A stretch of DNA of 35,166 nt, from assembly GCA_016845305.1 (NCBI GenBank), contig JAERSW010000072.1:1-35166 (forward strand), given 5' to 3'. Of the stretch, positions 8,257 through 14,852 are shown one piece after another (the first letter of the stretch is position 1; every line of letters starts with the position of its first letter). The notes under the pieces are model-generated. The model was given only the letters and a program-made list of their open reading frames with translations, searched no databases and was not told the origin of the DNA. This stretch comes from Acidimicrobiales bacterium. GTDB lineage: Bacteria; Actinomycetota; Acidimicrobiia; Acidimicrobiales; MedAcidi-G1. A program made the translations under genes and the position numbers.

Positions 8257-8277
8257 TCGGCGCCGGATCGGCGCCGA
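8257..8277 (+). terminator. Perfect 9-bp hairpin after the protease gene, no T-tract
   Basis: TCGGCGCCG (8257-8265) pairs perfectly with CGGCGCCGA (8269-8277) around a GAT loop, 3 nt after the stop and 11 nt before the ftsY -10. It is followed by GACCCC, not a T-run. Confidence 0.5.
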
Positions 8278-8288
8278 GACCCCACCGG

Positions 8289-8294
8289 TAGGCT
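8289..8294 (+). promoter_or_regulatory. -10 element TAGGCT for ftsY
   Basis: TAGGCT ends 9 nt before the ATG at 8304, so the leader would be only a few nucleotides long. Confidence 0.5.
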
Positions 8295-8303
8295 GCCGGC
8301 GCC

Positions 8304-9221
8304 ATGGGACTCCGCTCACGACTCGGTCGCGCCCGCGACGCCTGGGCGGACCGCATGGCCGTCGTCCGGGCCGCCGAGGTGGTCGACGACGCCTCCTGGG
8401 AGGACCTGTCGGACGCCCTGCTGCTGGCCGACGTGGGGGTGGCCACCGCCGACGAGCTGGTGGCCGAGGTCCGTCGCCGGGTGGGGCGTGACGGCCTCCC
8501 CGACGGGGAACGCGCCGGGGACGGGGTCCTCGAGGTGCTCAAGGAGGTCCTCGTCGAGCGACTCGGCGGGGTCGACCGGTCGCTGGCCCTCGGAGGCTCG
8601 CCGTCGGTCTGGTTGTTCGTGGGGGTGAACGGGGTCGGCAAGACGACCACCATCGGCAAGCTGGCCCGCCGCGAGGCCGACGCCGGCCGGAGCCTCGTGC
8701 TGGGCGCCGGCGACACCTTCCGGGCGGCCGCCGCCGACCAGCTGGCCATGTGGGCCGACCGGGCCGACGTGCCCATCGTGCGGGGCGCAGAGGGGGCCGA
8801 TCCCAGCTCGGTGGTCTTCGACGCCGTGGAGCACGCCGCGGCGCGTGGAGCCGACCTGGTGCTGGCCGACACGGCGGGTCGGGTCCACACCCGGAGCAAC
8901 CTCATGGACGAGTTGGCCAAGGTCCGCCGGGTGGCCGAGAAGGGCGCCGGTACGGTCACCGAGACGCTGCTGGTGGTGGACGCCACCACCGGCCAGAACG
9001 GCCTCGTCCAGGCCCGGCAGTTCGCCGAGGCGGCCGAGGTCACCGGCATCGTGCTGACCAAGTTGGACGGCTCGGCACGGGGCGGCATCGTGGTGGCCGT
9101 CCAGGACGACCTGGGCATCCCGGTCAAGCTGGTGGGCGTGGGGGAGGGCGTGGACGACCTCGTGGAGTTCGATCCGGCCGACTTCGTGGACGCCCTCTTC
9201 GCGGCCGACGTGGCCGCCTGA
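8304..9221 (+). CDS. ftsY: Signal recognition particle receptor FtsY
   Basis: FtsY docks SRP-bound ribosomes at the membrane through a GTPase heterodimer with Ffh. The 305-residue protein is almost only the NG core: a helical N domain (1-98), G1 GVNGVGKT (107-114), DTFRAAA, DTAGR, the TKLD guanine-specificity motif and GVGEG. It lacks the long acidic N-terminal A domain found in some actinobacterial FtsY proteins, and starts directly with a basic amphipathic stretch (MGLRSRLGRARDAW) that could bind lipid. ffh follows 19 nt later and is probably co-transcribed, so both SRP GTPases would be made together. Confidence 0.97.
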   Translation: MGLRSRLGRARDAWADRMAVVRAAEVVDDASWEDLSDALLLADVGVATADELVAEVRRRVGRDGLPDGERAGDGVLEVLKEVLVERLGGVDRSLALGGSPSVWLFVGVNGVGKTTTIGKLARREADAGRSLVLGAGDTFRAAAADQLAMWADRADVPIVRGAEGADPSSVVFDAVEHAAARGADLVLADTAGRVHTRSNLMDELAKVRRVAEKGAGTVTETLLVVDATTGQNGLVQARQFAEAAEVTGIVLTKLDGSARGGIVVAVQDDLGIPVKLVGVGEGVDDLVEFDPADFVDALFAADVAA

Positions 9222-9240
9222 GCACGGGAGGTTCGAGACG

Positions 9241-10704
9241 GTGTTCGAGGGTCTGAGCAGTCGGTTCGAGGGGATCCTGAAGCGGGTCCGCGGCAAGGGT
9301 CGGCTCAGCGAGCAGGACGTCGAGGAGTTCCTCGCCGAACTGCGGGTGGCCCTGCTGGAGGCCGACGTCCACCTGTCGGTCGTCCGGTCGTTCCGCGACC
9401 GGGTGCGGGAGCGGGCCGTCGGCGTCGAGGTCAGCGGGGCGCTGAACCCGGGCCAGCAGGTGGTCAAGATCGTCCTCGACGAGCTGACCGGCGTCCTGGG
9501 GGGCGAGACGCACCGGCTGACCTTCGCCGCCAGGCCGCCGACGGTCATCCTGCTGGCCGGTCTGCAGGGCTCGGGCAAGACGACCACGGCGGCCAAGCTG
9601 GCCCGCCTGCTCAAGGCCCAGGGCCGCAACCCGCTGCTGGTCGGGGCCGACCTGCAGCGTCCGGCCGCCGTCGAGCAGCTCCGGACCCTCGGTGGCCGCA
9701 TCGACGTACCCGTCTTCAGCGAGGCCACCGATCCGGTGGAGGTCGCCCGGGCCGGCCTGGCCGAGGCCCGTCGTCTGGGGCGCGACGTGGTGGTGTGCGA
9801 CACGGCGGGCCGCCTGGCCATCGACGACGACCTGATGGCCGAGGTGGCCGAGGTCTCGGCCGTGCTCGAGCCGGACCACACCTTCCTCGTGGTGGACGCC
9901 ATGACCGGCCAGGACGCGGTGAACGTGGCCGAGGCCTTCCACGCCCGGCTCGAGCTGGATGCCGTGGTGCTCACCAAGTTGGACGGCGACGCCCGGGGCG
10001 GTGCGGCGCTCAGCGTGCGCGAGGTGGTGGGCCGGCCCATCGCCTACGCCTCGACCGGTGAGGGCCTCGAGGACTTCGACGTCTTCCACCCGGACCGCCT
10101 GGCCAGCCGCATCCTCGGCATGGGCGACGTCGAGACCCTGATCGAGAAGGCCGAGGAGACCTTCGAGCAGGAGAAGGCCGAGGCCGCCGCGGCGCGCCTG
10201 ATGGAGGGCACCTTCACCCTCGACGACTTCCTCGAACAGCTCAAGGCGCTGCGGAAGATGGGGCCGATCAGCAACATCATGGGCATGGTCCCGGGGATGG
10301 CCCAGCAGATGAAGGACGTCGACACCGAGGTCGACGAGCGCCGCATCGACCGGATCGAGGGGATCATCAACTCCATGACCCCGGCCGAGCGGGCCGATCC
10401 GGACGTGATCGACGGCTCCCGCCGTTCCCGGATCGCCGCCGGCAGCGGAACCCAGCCCGGCGAGATCAACCAGCTGGTCCGCCAGTTCCGCGAGATGCGC
10501 AAGATGATGAAGCAGATGGGCAGGGGTCCGGGTCGGAAGGCGGCCAAGGCCCGTGGCGGGAAGAAGGGCCGCAAGGGCCGGGGCGGTCGGACGACGGACG
10601 GTGGCCCCGTCCTCGTCGACAAGAAGAAGGGCCTGTCCCTGCCCGGGCTGGGCGACCTGCCGGCCGGGCTCGGCGGCCCCGGCGGTGGCCTGTCGGCGGA
10701 CTGA
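9241..10704 (+). CDS. ffh: Signal recognition particle protein Ffh
   Basis: Ffh binds signal peptides and 4.5S RNA and targets nascent membrane proteins to FtsY. The 487-residue protein has the N domain (1-95), G1 GLQGSGKT (107-114), DLQRPAA, DTAGR and TKLDGDARGG. A methionine-rich M domain (about 315-440) includes MGPISNIMGMVPGM and the RNA-binding QFREMRKMMKQM helix. A basic Gly/Lys/Arg tail, GRKAAKARGGKKGRKGRGG, precedes a Gly/Leu/Pro-rich end, longer than in E. coli Ffh. The GTG start at 9241 has GGGAGG (9226-9231) upstream. Confidence 0.98.
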   Translation: MFEGLSSRFEGILKRVRGKGRLSEQDVEEFLAELRVALLEADVHLSVVRSFRDRVRERAVGVEVSGALNPGQQVVKIVLDELTGVLGGETHRLTFAARPPTVILLAGLQGSGKTTTAAKLARLLKAQGRNPLLVGADLQRPAAVEQLRTLGGRIDVPVFSEATDPVEVARAGLAEARRLGRDVVVCDTAGRLAIDDDLMAEVAEVSAVLEPDHTFLVVDAMTGQDAVNVAEAFHARLELDAVVLTKLDGDARGGAALSVREVVGRPIAYASTGEGLEDFDVFHPDRLASRILGMGDVETLIEKAEETFEQEKAEAAAARLMEGTFTLDDFLEQLKALRKMGPISNIMGMVPGMAQQMKDVDTEVDERRIDRIEGIINSMTPAERADPDVIDGSRRSRIAAGSGTQPGEINQLVRQFREMRKMMKQMGRGPGRKAAKARGGKKGRKGRGGRTTDGGPVLVDKKKGLSLPGLGDLPAGLGGPGGGLSAD

Positions 10705-10890
10705 GGTCCGTCCGTCCGGGGTCGTCGGGATGGGGCCTGTGCCATCGGACCGGGCCCCGATCGGCGCCGGGGGCTGGAAATCGGCCCGGATCCCGGCAGA
10801 CTGGGCGACCGAACGGGCGCATCTCCCGACGCGCCCGCCCCGCCAGAAGGTGCGGGGCCCCGCCGCCGGCGACACGGTCGGCAGGGGAGT

Positions 10891-10926
10891 CCTGACGAGA
10901 TGGCCAGGCCAGACGGCCTGACGAGA
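10891..10926 (+). repeat. Direct repeats flanking a hairpin in the rpsP leader
   Basis: CCTGACGAGA occurs at 10891-10900 and 10917-10926. Between them CAGGCC (10905-10910) and GGCCTG (10915-10920) form a perfect stem with an AGAC loop. The block ends 17 nt before the rpsP GTG. The ffh–rpsP gap (10705-10943) contains no strict TANNNT hexamer; CAGACT at 10797-10802 is the nearest -10 candidate. The repeat could be an operator or part of an r-protein leader; neither is shown. Confidence 0.45.
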
Positions 10927-10943
10927 CAGAGAGTGGTACCGAC

Positions 10944-11414
10944 GTGGCCGTGAAGCTCCGCCTGATGCGGATGGGCAAGAAGAAGCAGCCGACCTACCGG
11001 GTGGTCGCCGCCGACTCGCGCAAGGCGCGCAACGGCCGGATCATCGAGGCCGTCGGCTTCTACGACCCCCGCCGTGACCCGTCCGTGATCGAGATCGACA
11101 ACGACAAGGCGGTGGGCTGGCTGCGCAACGGCGCCCAGCCGACCGAGCGCGTCGAGAAGCTCCTGAAGATCACCGGCGCCTGGGACGAGTTCAAGGGCCA
11201 GCCGGCCGGCTCCAGCGCCACGCCGCCGCCCGCTCCGAAGGCCGAGGCCCCGGTCGCCGCTCCCGCCGCCGAGGAGGCCCCCGCTGAGGAGGCTCCCGCT
11301 GAGGAGGCTGCTGCCGAGGAGGCTCCCGCTGCGGAGGCTGCTGCGGAGGAGGCCCCCGTCGAGGAGGCCCCCACTGAGGAGGCTGCTGAAGAGGACGCGG
11401 AGGACGAGTCGTGA
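10944..11414 (+). CDS. rpsP: 30S ribosomal protein S16 with long acidic tail
   Basis: The S16 core (about 1-83) starts AVKLRLMRMGKKKQPTYRVV and contains GRIIEAVGFYDPR. S16 binds 16S rRNA and is needed early in 30S assembly. A tail of about 73 residues follows, built of [10 protein letters not shown]-type units and ending EEDAEDES. Many bacterial S16 proteins stop near 80-90 residues, though actinobacterial ones are often extended. The tail repeats use GCT for Ala, unlike the GCC/GCG-dominated neighbours. It heads a rpsP–khpA–rimM–trmD run, the common bacterial order. The gap before the GTG is 239 nt, with only a weak purine-rich stretch as ribosome site. Confidence 0.97.
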   Translation: MAVKLRLMRMGKKKQPTYRVVAADSRKARNGRIIEAVGFYDPRRDPSVIEIDNDKAVGWLRNGAQPTERVEKLLKITGAWDEFKGQPAGSSATPPPAPKAEAPVAAPAAEEAPAEEAPAEEAAAEEAPAAEAAAEEAPVEEAPTEEAAEEDAEDES

Positions 11415-11659
11415 GCGCCGAGGCACCCACCGCCGAGGGCGTCCTCGAGTACCTGATCAAGTCGATCGTCGAGCAGCCCGACGAGGTCCGGATCGAGACC
11501 TCGGGCGACGAGCGGTGCACCTTCTCGGTCACCGTGGCCGACGGCGACATGGGTCGGGTCATCGGCCGTCGTGGCCGGGTGGCCAACGCCATCCGCACCA
11601 TCGTCCGGGCCGCCGCGGTCCGCGACGAGACGGAGATCGACGTCGACTTCGTCGACTGA
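11411..11659 (+). CDS. khpA: KH-domain RNA-binding protein KhpA
   Basis: The 82-residue protein is a single KH domain with the GxxG loop in MGRVIGRRGRVANAIR (about 47-62) and the C-terminal strand ETEIDVDFVD. KhpA (YlqC) partners with KhpB/Jag in Gram-positive bacteria and binds many RNAs, affecting cell division and small-RNA biology. It overlaps rpsP by 4 bases (GTGA) and is therefore likely translationally coupled to S16. Confidence 0.95.
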   Translation: MSAEAPTAEGVLEYLIKSIVEQPDEVRIETSGDERCTFSVTVADGDMGRVIGRRGRVANAIRTIVRAAAVRDETEIDVDFVD

Positions 11660-11666
11660 CCGTCCC

Positions 11667-12224
11667 ATGGACGGTCGGCCGGCCCCTGACGGTCCGGCCC
11701 TTCTCGAGGTCGGACGGATCGACAAGCCCCACGGCATCCGTGGGGAGGTCGTGGTCAGCCTGACCACCCATCGCCTGGAGCGCCTGGCGCCCGGCTCGGT
11801 CCTGCACACCGACCGGGGTGGGCTGGTCGTCGAGTCGAGCCGTCCGCACCAGCACCGACACCTGGTCCGCTTCGACGCCATCGCGGACCGTGACGCCGCC
11901 GAGGGGTGGCGGGGCGTCGTGCTGTCGGCGCCGCCCATCGACGAGGCCGACGACGACACCCTGTGGGTCCACCACCTGGTGGGTGCCGTGGTGGTCGACC
12001 AGCACGGCACCGAGCACGGCGAGGTGGTGGCCCTCGTCGAGAACCCGGCCAGCGACCTCCTGGAACTGTCCGACGGCCGCCTCGTCCCCCTGGTCTTCCT
12101 CGTGGCCCACGAGCCCGGGGTCCGCATCGACGTCGACGTGCCCGTCGGCCTCCTGGATGACGACGACGATGCCGACGACGAGGGCGCCGAGGGCGGGGAC
12201 GGGGCCACCGGAGGGTCGCGGTGA
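11667..12224 (+). CDS. rimM: Ribosome maturation factor RimM
   Basis: RimM helps mature the 30S head around S19. The N-terminal beta-barrel has the diagnostic VGRIDKPHGIRGEVVV (about 13-28). The PRC barrel follows from about residue 90 (DTLWVHHLVGAVVVD...GEVVALVENPASDLLEL). The C-terminus is an acidic DDDDDADDEGAE stretch, longer than usual. I place the start at ATG 11667, 7 nt after the khpA stop, giving 185 residues; an in-frame extension upstream would overlap khpA and has no family similarity. Confidence 0.95.
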   Translation: MDGRPAPDGPALLEVGRIDKPHGIRGEVVVSLTTHRLERLAPGSVLHTDRGGLVVESSRPHQHRHLVRFDAIADRDAAEGWRGVVLSAPPIDEADDDTLWVHHLVGAVVVDQHGTEHGEVVALVENPASDLLELSDGRLVPLVFLVAHEPGVRIDVDVPVGLLDDDDDADDEGAEGGDGATGGSR

Positions 12225-12958
12225 GCCTCCGGATCGACGTCTTCACGATCTTCCCCGGCATCGTCGAGGCCTACGCCGCCGAGAGCGTGCTGGGCCGAGC
12301 CGCGACGGCCGGCCTGCTCGACGTGCGGGCCCACGACCTGCGCATGGCAGCCACCGACGTGCATCGGACGGTCGATGACAGTCCCTTCGGTGGGGGCGCC
12401 GGCATGGTGATGATGCCCGAGCCGGTGTTCGCCGCCGTGGAGGCGGTCGATCCGCCCCGGCCGCTGGTCCTGATGGGGCCGGCCGGCCGGCCGTTCGACC
12501 AGTCGGTGGCCGCCGAGTTGGCCGCCCTCGACGGCTTCTCCCTGCTCTGCGGCCGCTACGAGGGCGTCGACGAGCGAATCCGGACCGACCTGTGCGACGA
12601 CGAGGTCTCCCTCGGCGACTTCGTCCTGGCCGGCGGCGAGCTGGCTGCCCTCGCCGTTGTGGAGGCCGTGGCCCGGCTCCGACCCGGGGTGCTCGGCAAC
12701 TCGGCGTCGCCGGATGACGAGTCGTTCGCCGACGGTCTGTTGGAGTACCCGCACTGGACCCGCCCGGCCGAGTTCCGGGGCCTCGAGGTCCCCGAGGTGC
12801 TCCGATCGGGCGACCACGGCCGGGTGGAGCGGTTCCGTCGGGCCGCTGCGCTGGCTCGGACCCTGGAGCGTCGTCCCGACCTGGTCGAGCGGCGGGGCGG
12901 TCTGGCCGACGAGGACCGGCGCCTGCTAGCCGAGTTCGGCTTCGATTCCCCCACCTGA
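12221..12958 (+). CDS. trmD: tRNA (guanine37-N1)-methyltransferase TrmD
   Basis: TrmD uses S-adenosylmethionine to make m1G37 in tRNAs and so prevents +1 frameshifting. The 245-residue protein has the SPOUT signatures [16 protein letters not shown] (about 47-62), [38 protein letters not shown] and [15 protein letters not shown], which include the trefoil-knot cofactor loop and the catalytic Asp region. It starts with GTG inside the rimM stop (GTGA). It is the last gene of the rpsP-type run before a hairpin and the rplS promoter. Confidence 0.98.
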   Translation: MSLRIDVFTIFPGIVEAYAAESVLGRAATAGLLDVRAHDLRMAATDVHRTVDDSPFGGGAGMVMMPEPVFAAVEAVDPPRPLVLMGPAGRPFDQSVAAELAALDGFSLLCGRYEGVDERIRTDLCDDEVSLGDFVLAGGELAALAVVEAVARLRPGVLGNSASPDDESFADGLLEYPHWTRPAEFRGLEVPEVLRSGDHGRVERFRRAAALARTLERRPDLVERRGGLADEDRRLLAEFGFDSPT

Positions 12959-12982
12959 GGCCCACACCTTTGGCTGGCGATC

Positions 12983-13044
12983 TCCGGCCCGTGAGCCGGA
13001 CGGCACAGGTGCGCCCGGTGGCCGCCCGGTGTCGTCCCCGGGCG
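12983..13044 (+). terminator. Two hairpins after trmD, no T-tract
   Basis: A perfect TCCGGC/GCCGGA stem (12983-12988 with 12995-13000) is followed by a stronger 7-bp CGCCCGG/CCGGGCG stem (13023-13029 with 13038-13044). The latter ends 7 nt before the rplS -10 element. Confidence 0.4.
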
Positions 13045-13051
13045 ATGGCCG

Positions 13052-13057
13052 TATGCT
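13052..13057 (+). promoter_or_regulatory. -10 element TATGCT for rplS
   Basis: TATGCT predicts a start near 13064 and an 80-nt leader before rplS. The same hexamer is used before rimP–nusA. Confidence 0.55.
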
Positions 13058-13070
13058 GTCCGACCGGTCC

Positions 13071-13123
13071 GATCCCGCCGTGGGATCCGACCCACGGAGG
13101 GTCCGCTCCCGCCTGACGGACCC
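13071..13123 (+). promoter_or_regulatory. Two-hairpin leader of rplS
   Basis: GATCCC (13071-13076) pairs with GGGATC (13082-13087), and GGGTCCG (13099-13105) pairs with CGGACCC (13117-13123). Both stems are perfect and fill most of the predicted leader, ending 11 nt before the GAGGA ribosome site (13135-13139). This is a candidate for L19 autoregulation, which is inference. Confidence 0.45.
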
Positions 13124-13145
13124 CGCAGATCCCCGAGGACGACCC

Positions 13146-13493
13146 ATGCAGCCCACCGATCTCGTCGACCAGCAGAACCTCCGCGACGACGTCCCCGACT
13201 TCGCTGCCGGCGACACCCTGAAGGTGCACGTCCGCGTGGTCGAGGGCAACCGCCAGCGCGTCCAGCTCTTCGAGGGCGTGGTCATCAAGCGCCAGGGCAG
13301 TGGCGTCCGCGAGACCTTCACCGTCCGCAAGCTCAGCTTCGGCGTCGGCGTGGAGCGGACCTTCCCGGTCCACTCGCCGATCATCGACCGCATCGAGGTG
13401 GCCACCCGTGGCGACGTCCGGCGGGCCAAGCTGTACTACCTGCGCGACCGGGTCGGGAAGCGGGCCAAGGTCAAGGAGAAGCGGGAGTTCTGA
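13146..13493 (+). CDS. rplS: 50S ribosomal protein L19
   Basis: L19 lies at the 30S-50S interface. The 115-residue protein matches the family throughout: [58 protein letters not shown] and [20 protein letters not shown]. The ATG at 13146 is preceded by GAGGA and gives the normal L19 length. lepB and rnhB, which usually follow rplS in actinobacteria, are absent; yraN comes next. Confidence 0.98.
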   Translation: MQPTDLVDQQNLRDDVPDFAAGDTLKVHVRVVEGNRQRVQLFEGVVIKRQGSGVRETFTVRKLSFGVGVERTFPVHSPIIDRIEVATRGDVRRAKLYYLRDRVGKRAKVKEKREF

Positions 13494-13500
13494 TCCCGCG

Positions 13501-13527
13501 ACGGCCGGCCGGATCGCCGGAGGCCGT
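13501..13527 (+). terminator. Hairpin after rplS, no T-tract
   Basis: ACGGCC (13501-13506) pairs with GGCCGT (13522-13527) around an inner CCGG/CCGG stem with an ATCG loop. It is followed by CACAGTCC and then the yraN -10 element. Confidence 0.45.
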
Positions 13528-13540
13528 CACAGTCCATCCG

Positions 13541-13546
13541 TAGCGT
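13541..13546 (+). promoter_or_regulatory. -10 element TAGCGT, leaderless type, for yraN
   Basis: TAGCGT ends exactly 7 nt before the ATG at 13554. There is no ribosome site before the start. Confidence 0.55.
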
Positions 13547-13553
13547 CGCCGGC

Positions 13554-13943
13554 ATGGCGACGAACGGGAACCGCCCCACCGGACCATCTCCGGCCCCCCA
13601 TCTGGCCCCCCATCTGGCCCTGGGGGCGTGGGGGGAACGCGTCGCCGCCCGTCGCTACCAGCGCGACGGCTACCGGGTGCTCGACCGCAACTGGCGGTGC
13701 CCGTCCGGCGAGCTGGACCTGGTGGTGTCCCGCGACGGGGTCGTCGCCTTCTGCGAGGTCAAGACCCGGCGGTCCTCGGCCTTCGGGTTCCCCGCCGAGG
13801 CGGTCGACGGTCGTCGGCAGCGGCGGATCCGGGCCGCGGCTTCCCAGTGGCTCCGGGAGCATGGGCACGGTCACCGGTCGGTCCGGTTCGACGTGGTGTC
13901 GGTGCTTCCCGGCCGGGTGGAGCGGATCGAGGCGGCCTTCTGA
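13554..13943 (+). CDS. yraN: YraN/UPF0102 family nuclease-fold protein
   Basis: The 129-residue protein has the UPF0102 core: GAWGERVAARRYQRDGYRVLDRNWR, then the PD-(D/E)XK-like GELDLVVSRDGVVAFCEVKTR with acidic residues and the E-V-K triad, then a helix that ends WLREHG. The family is nuclease-like but its physiological substrate is unsettled. In actinobacteria it normally sits directly before comM and dprA; here 5.7 kb of accessory genes intervene. The N-terminus contains a short APHL duplication encoded by a direct repeat. Confidence 0.93.
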   Translation: MATNGNRPTGPSPAPHLAPHLALGAWGERVAARRYQRDGYRVLDRNWRCPSGELDLVVSRDGVVAFCEVKTRRSSAFGFPAEAVDGRRQRRIRAAASQWLREHGHGHRSVRFDVVSVLPGRVERIEAAF

Positions 13944-13949
13944 TCGGTC

Positions 13950-13974
13950 GCCACCCGCCCGTTCCACCGGTGGC
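13950..13974. terminator. Inverted repeat between convergent genes
   Basis: GCCACC (13950-13955) pairs with GGTGGC (13969-13974). It lies between yraN and the minus-strand zinc-motif gene and could act on both strands. There is no T-run. Confidence 0.3.
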
Positions 13975-14011
13975 CGCGCATGGCTGGGGAGCGATGTGGC
14001 GGGTGGGACCT

Positions 14012-14209
14012 TCAGCGCCGGCGGCGTCCCGTCCAGCAGCCCCGGTGCCAGTGGCGCCGCAGGTCCGGCGCCTCGACGGGCACGATGACCACGTGGCCGA
14101 GGCCCGGGGGGATCTCCCGGTGGCAGCCCGGGCACAGGTAGGCCTTGGTGGCCTGGTACGGCTGGATGAAGCGCTCCTCCAGCTCGCCGAGGATCTCGGG
14201 GTTGTCCAC
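14012..14209 (-). CDS. Small zinc-motif protein of an actinobacterial family, function unknown
   Basis: The 65-residue protein carries CPGCHREIPPG (Cys26, Cys29) and RRHWHRGCW (His53, His55, Cys58), a likely zinc-binding set, joined by GHVVIVPV. From memory, similar short proteins with CPGCxxEIxPGxxHVV and RRHWHxxCW are widespread in actinobacteria, sometimes labelled ATP/GTP-binding without evidence. The GTG start (complement of 14207-14209) has GGAGG 7 nt upstream (complement of 14217-14221). It is the second gene of a two-gene minus-strand unit, 32 nt after the stop of the 36-residue membrane protein. Confidence 0.8.
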   Translation of the reverse strand: MDNPEILGELEERFIQPYQATKAYLCPGCHREIPPGLGHVVIVPVEAPDLRRHWHRGCWTGRRRR

Positions 14210-14241
14210 CGGTCAGCCTCCGCGGACGATGGTCGGCCGGT

Positions 14242-14352
14242 TCACGACAGCACCGCCCAGGCGACCAGCAGGAGCCCGGCCACGATCGCCGCGCCCACGT
14301 AGAGGACGTCGCTGGGTCGGCGACGGTGTGGGCGTTGGGGGTCGAATCCCAT
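14242..14352 (-). CDS. 36-residue single-pass membrane protein, unknown function
   Basis: Reading the minus strand from ATG at 14352 gives a basic N-terminus, MGFDPQRPHRRRPSD, followed by one hydrophobic helix (about 16-35: VLYVGAAIVAGLLLVAWAVL) and a TGA at 14242-14244. The Arg-rich start places the N-terminus in the cytoplasm. A -10-like GATACT lies 6 nt before the ATG, so the mRNA would be leaderless. The next gene downstream is the zinc-motif protein. The compact charged-then-hydrophobic layout, promoter placement and operon argue for a real gene. I recall similar short proteins in actinobacteria but cannot name a function. Confidence 0.7.
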   Translation of the reverse strand: MGFDPQRPHRRRPSDVLYVGAAIVAGLLLVAWAVLS

Positions 14353-14358
14353 GGCGTC

Positions 14359-14366
14359 AGTATCGT
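14359..14366. promoter_or_regulatory. Overlapping divergent -10 elements
   Basis: Plus-strand TATCGT (14361-14366) lies 9 nt before the cytochrome c ATG at 14376. On the minus strand GATACT (complement of 14359-14364) lies 6 nt before the ATG at 14352. The two hexamers share four base pairs, and the two start codons are separated by only 23 nt. Confidence 0.55.
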
Positions 14367-14375
14367 CGGCGCCCG

Positions 14376-14729
14376 ATGCCGAGCCACCCCTTCCCGCGCC
14401 TCCTCGTCGCCGTCGTCCTCGCGGTGGTGGCCGTGGGGTCGGCCTGTGCCGGCACGCCGCCCGAGGTTCCCGGCGCAGCCGACGGCACGGCCGATCCCGC
14501 CCTCGTCCGGGGTCGGGAGGTCTGGTCCCGGTCGTGCTCGTCGTGCCACGCCCCTGACGGATCGGGGGGACGGGGACCCTCGGTCCGTGGCGTGGAGGCC
14601 CGATTCCCGACGGTCGCCGACCAGGTCGACCTGGTGTCCGACGGTCGGGGCTCGATGCCCGGCTTCGGCGGCCGCTACACGGCCGAGGAGCTCGAGGCCG
14701 TCGTCCGCTACACCCGCGAGGTGCTCTGA
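14376..14729 (+). CDS. Secreted or lipid-anchored monohaem cytochrome c
   Basis: The 117-residue protein begins with a hydrophobic export signal ending near VGSAC24, a borderline lipobox. The mature part is a small class I cytochrome c: haem attachment CSSCH at 54-58, a GxG linker and an axial Met94 in GSMPGFGG, then the C-terminal helix AEELEAVVRYTREVL. It would carry electrons outside the membrane; its partner is unknown. No cytochrome maturation or oxidase gene is near. The start is chosen from the divergent -10 spacing and the signal peptide; longer frames upstream have no supporting features. Confidence 0.9.
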   Translation: MPSHPFPRLLVAVVLAVVAVGSACAGTPPEVPGAADGTADPALVRGREVWSRSCSSCHAPDGSGGRGPSVRGVEARFPTVADQVDLVSDGRGSMPGFGGRYTAEELEAVVRYTREVL

Positions 14730-14753
14730 CCGTCGGTTGCTCGGGGCCCGTCG

Positions 14754-14775
14754 GCCCATGTGGACGCCCATGTGG
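14754..14775 (+). promoter_or_regulatory. Direct repeat just upstream of the -35, possible activator site
   Basis: GCCCATGTGG occurs twice, at 14754-14763 and 14766-14775, with a 12-bp period (about one helical turn). It ends 4 nt before the -35 hexamer. OmpR/PhoB-type regulators bind tandem half-sites of about 11 bp at such positions; the link to the regulator in this window is only a hypothesis. Confidence 0.4.
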
Positions 14776-14779
14776 CCGG

Positions 14780-14808
14780 TGGACAGGGAGCGGGAGCCGA
14801 TCTATCTT
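14780..14808 (+). promoter_or_regulatory. Full -35/-10 promoter for the giant repeat protein
   Basis: TGGACA (14780-14785, five of six to TTGACA), a 17-bp spacer and TATCTT (14803-14808). The predicted start near 14815 leaves a 38-nt leader with GGAGGG and GAGG before ATG 14853. This is the only promoter in the window where I see a good -35. Confidence 0.6.
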
Positions 14809-14852
14809 CGAGACGACCTCGATGTCGGGCGAAGACGAGGAGGGCCGAGGCG

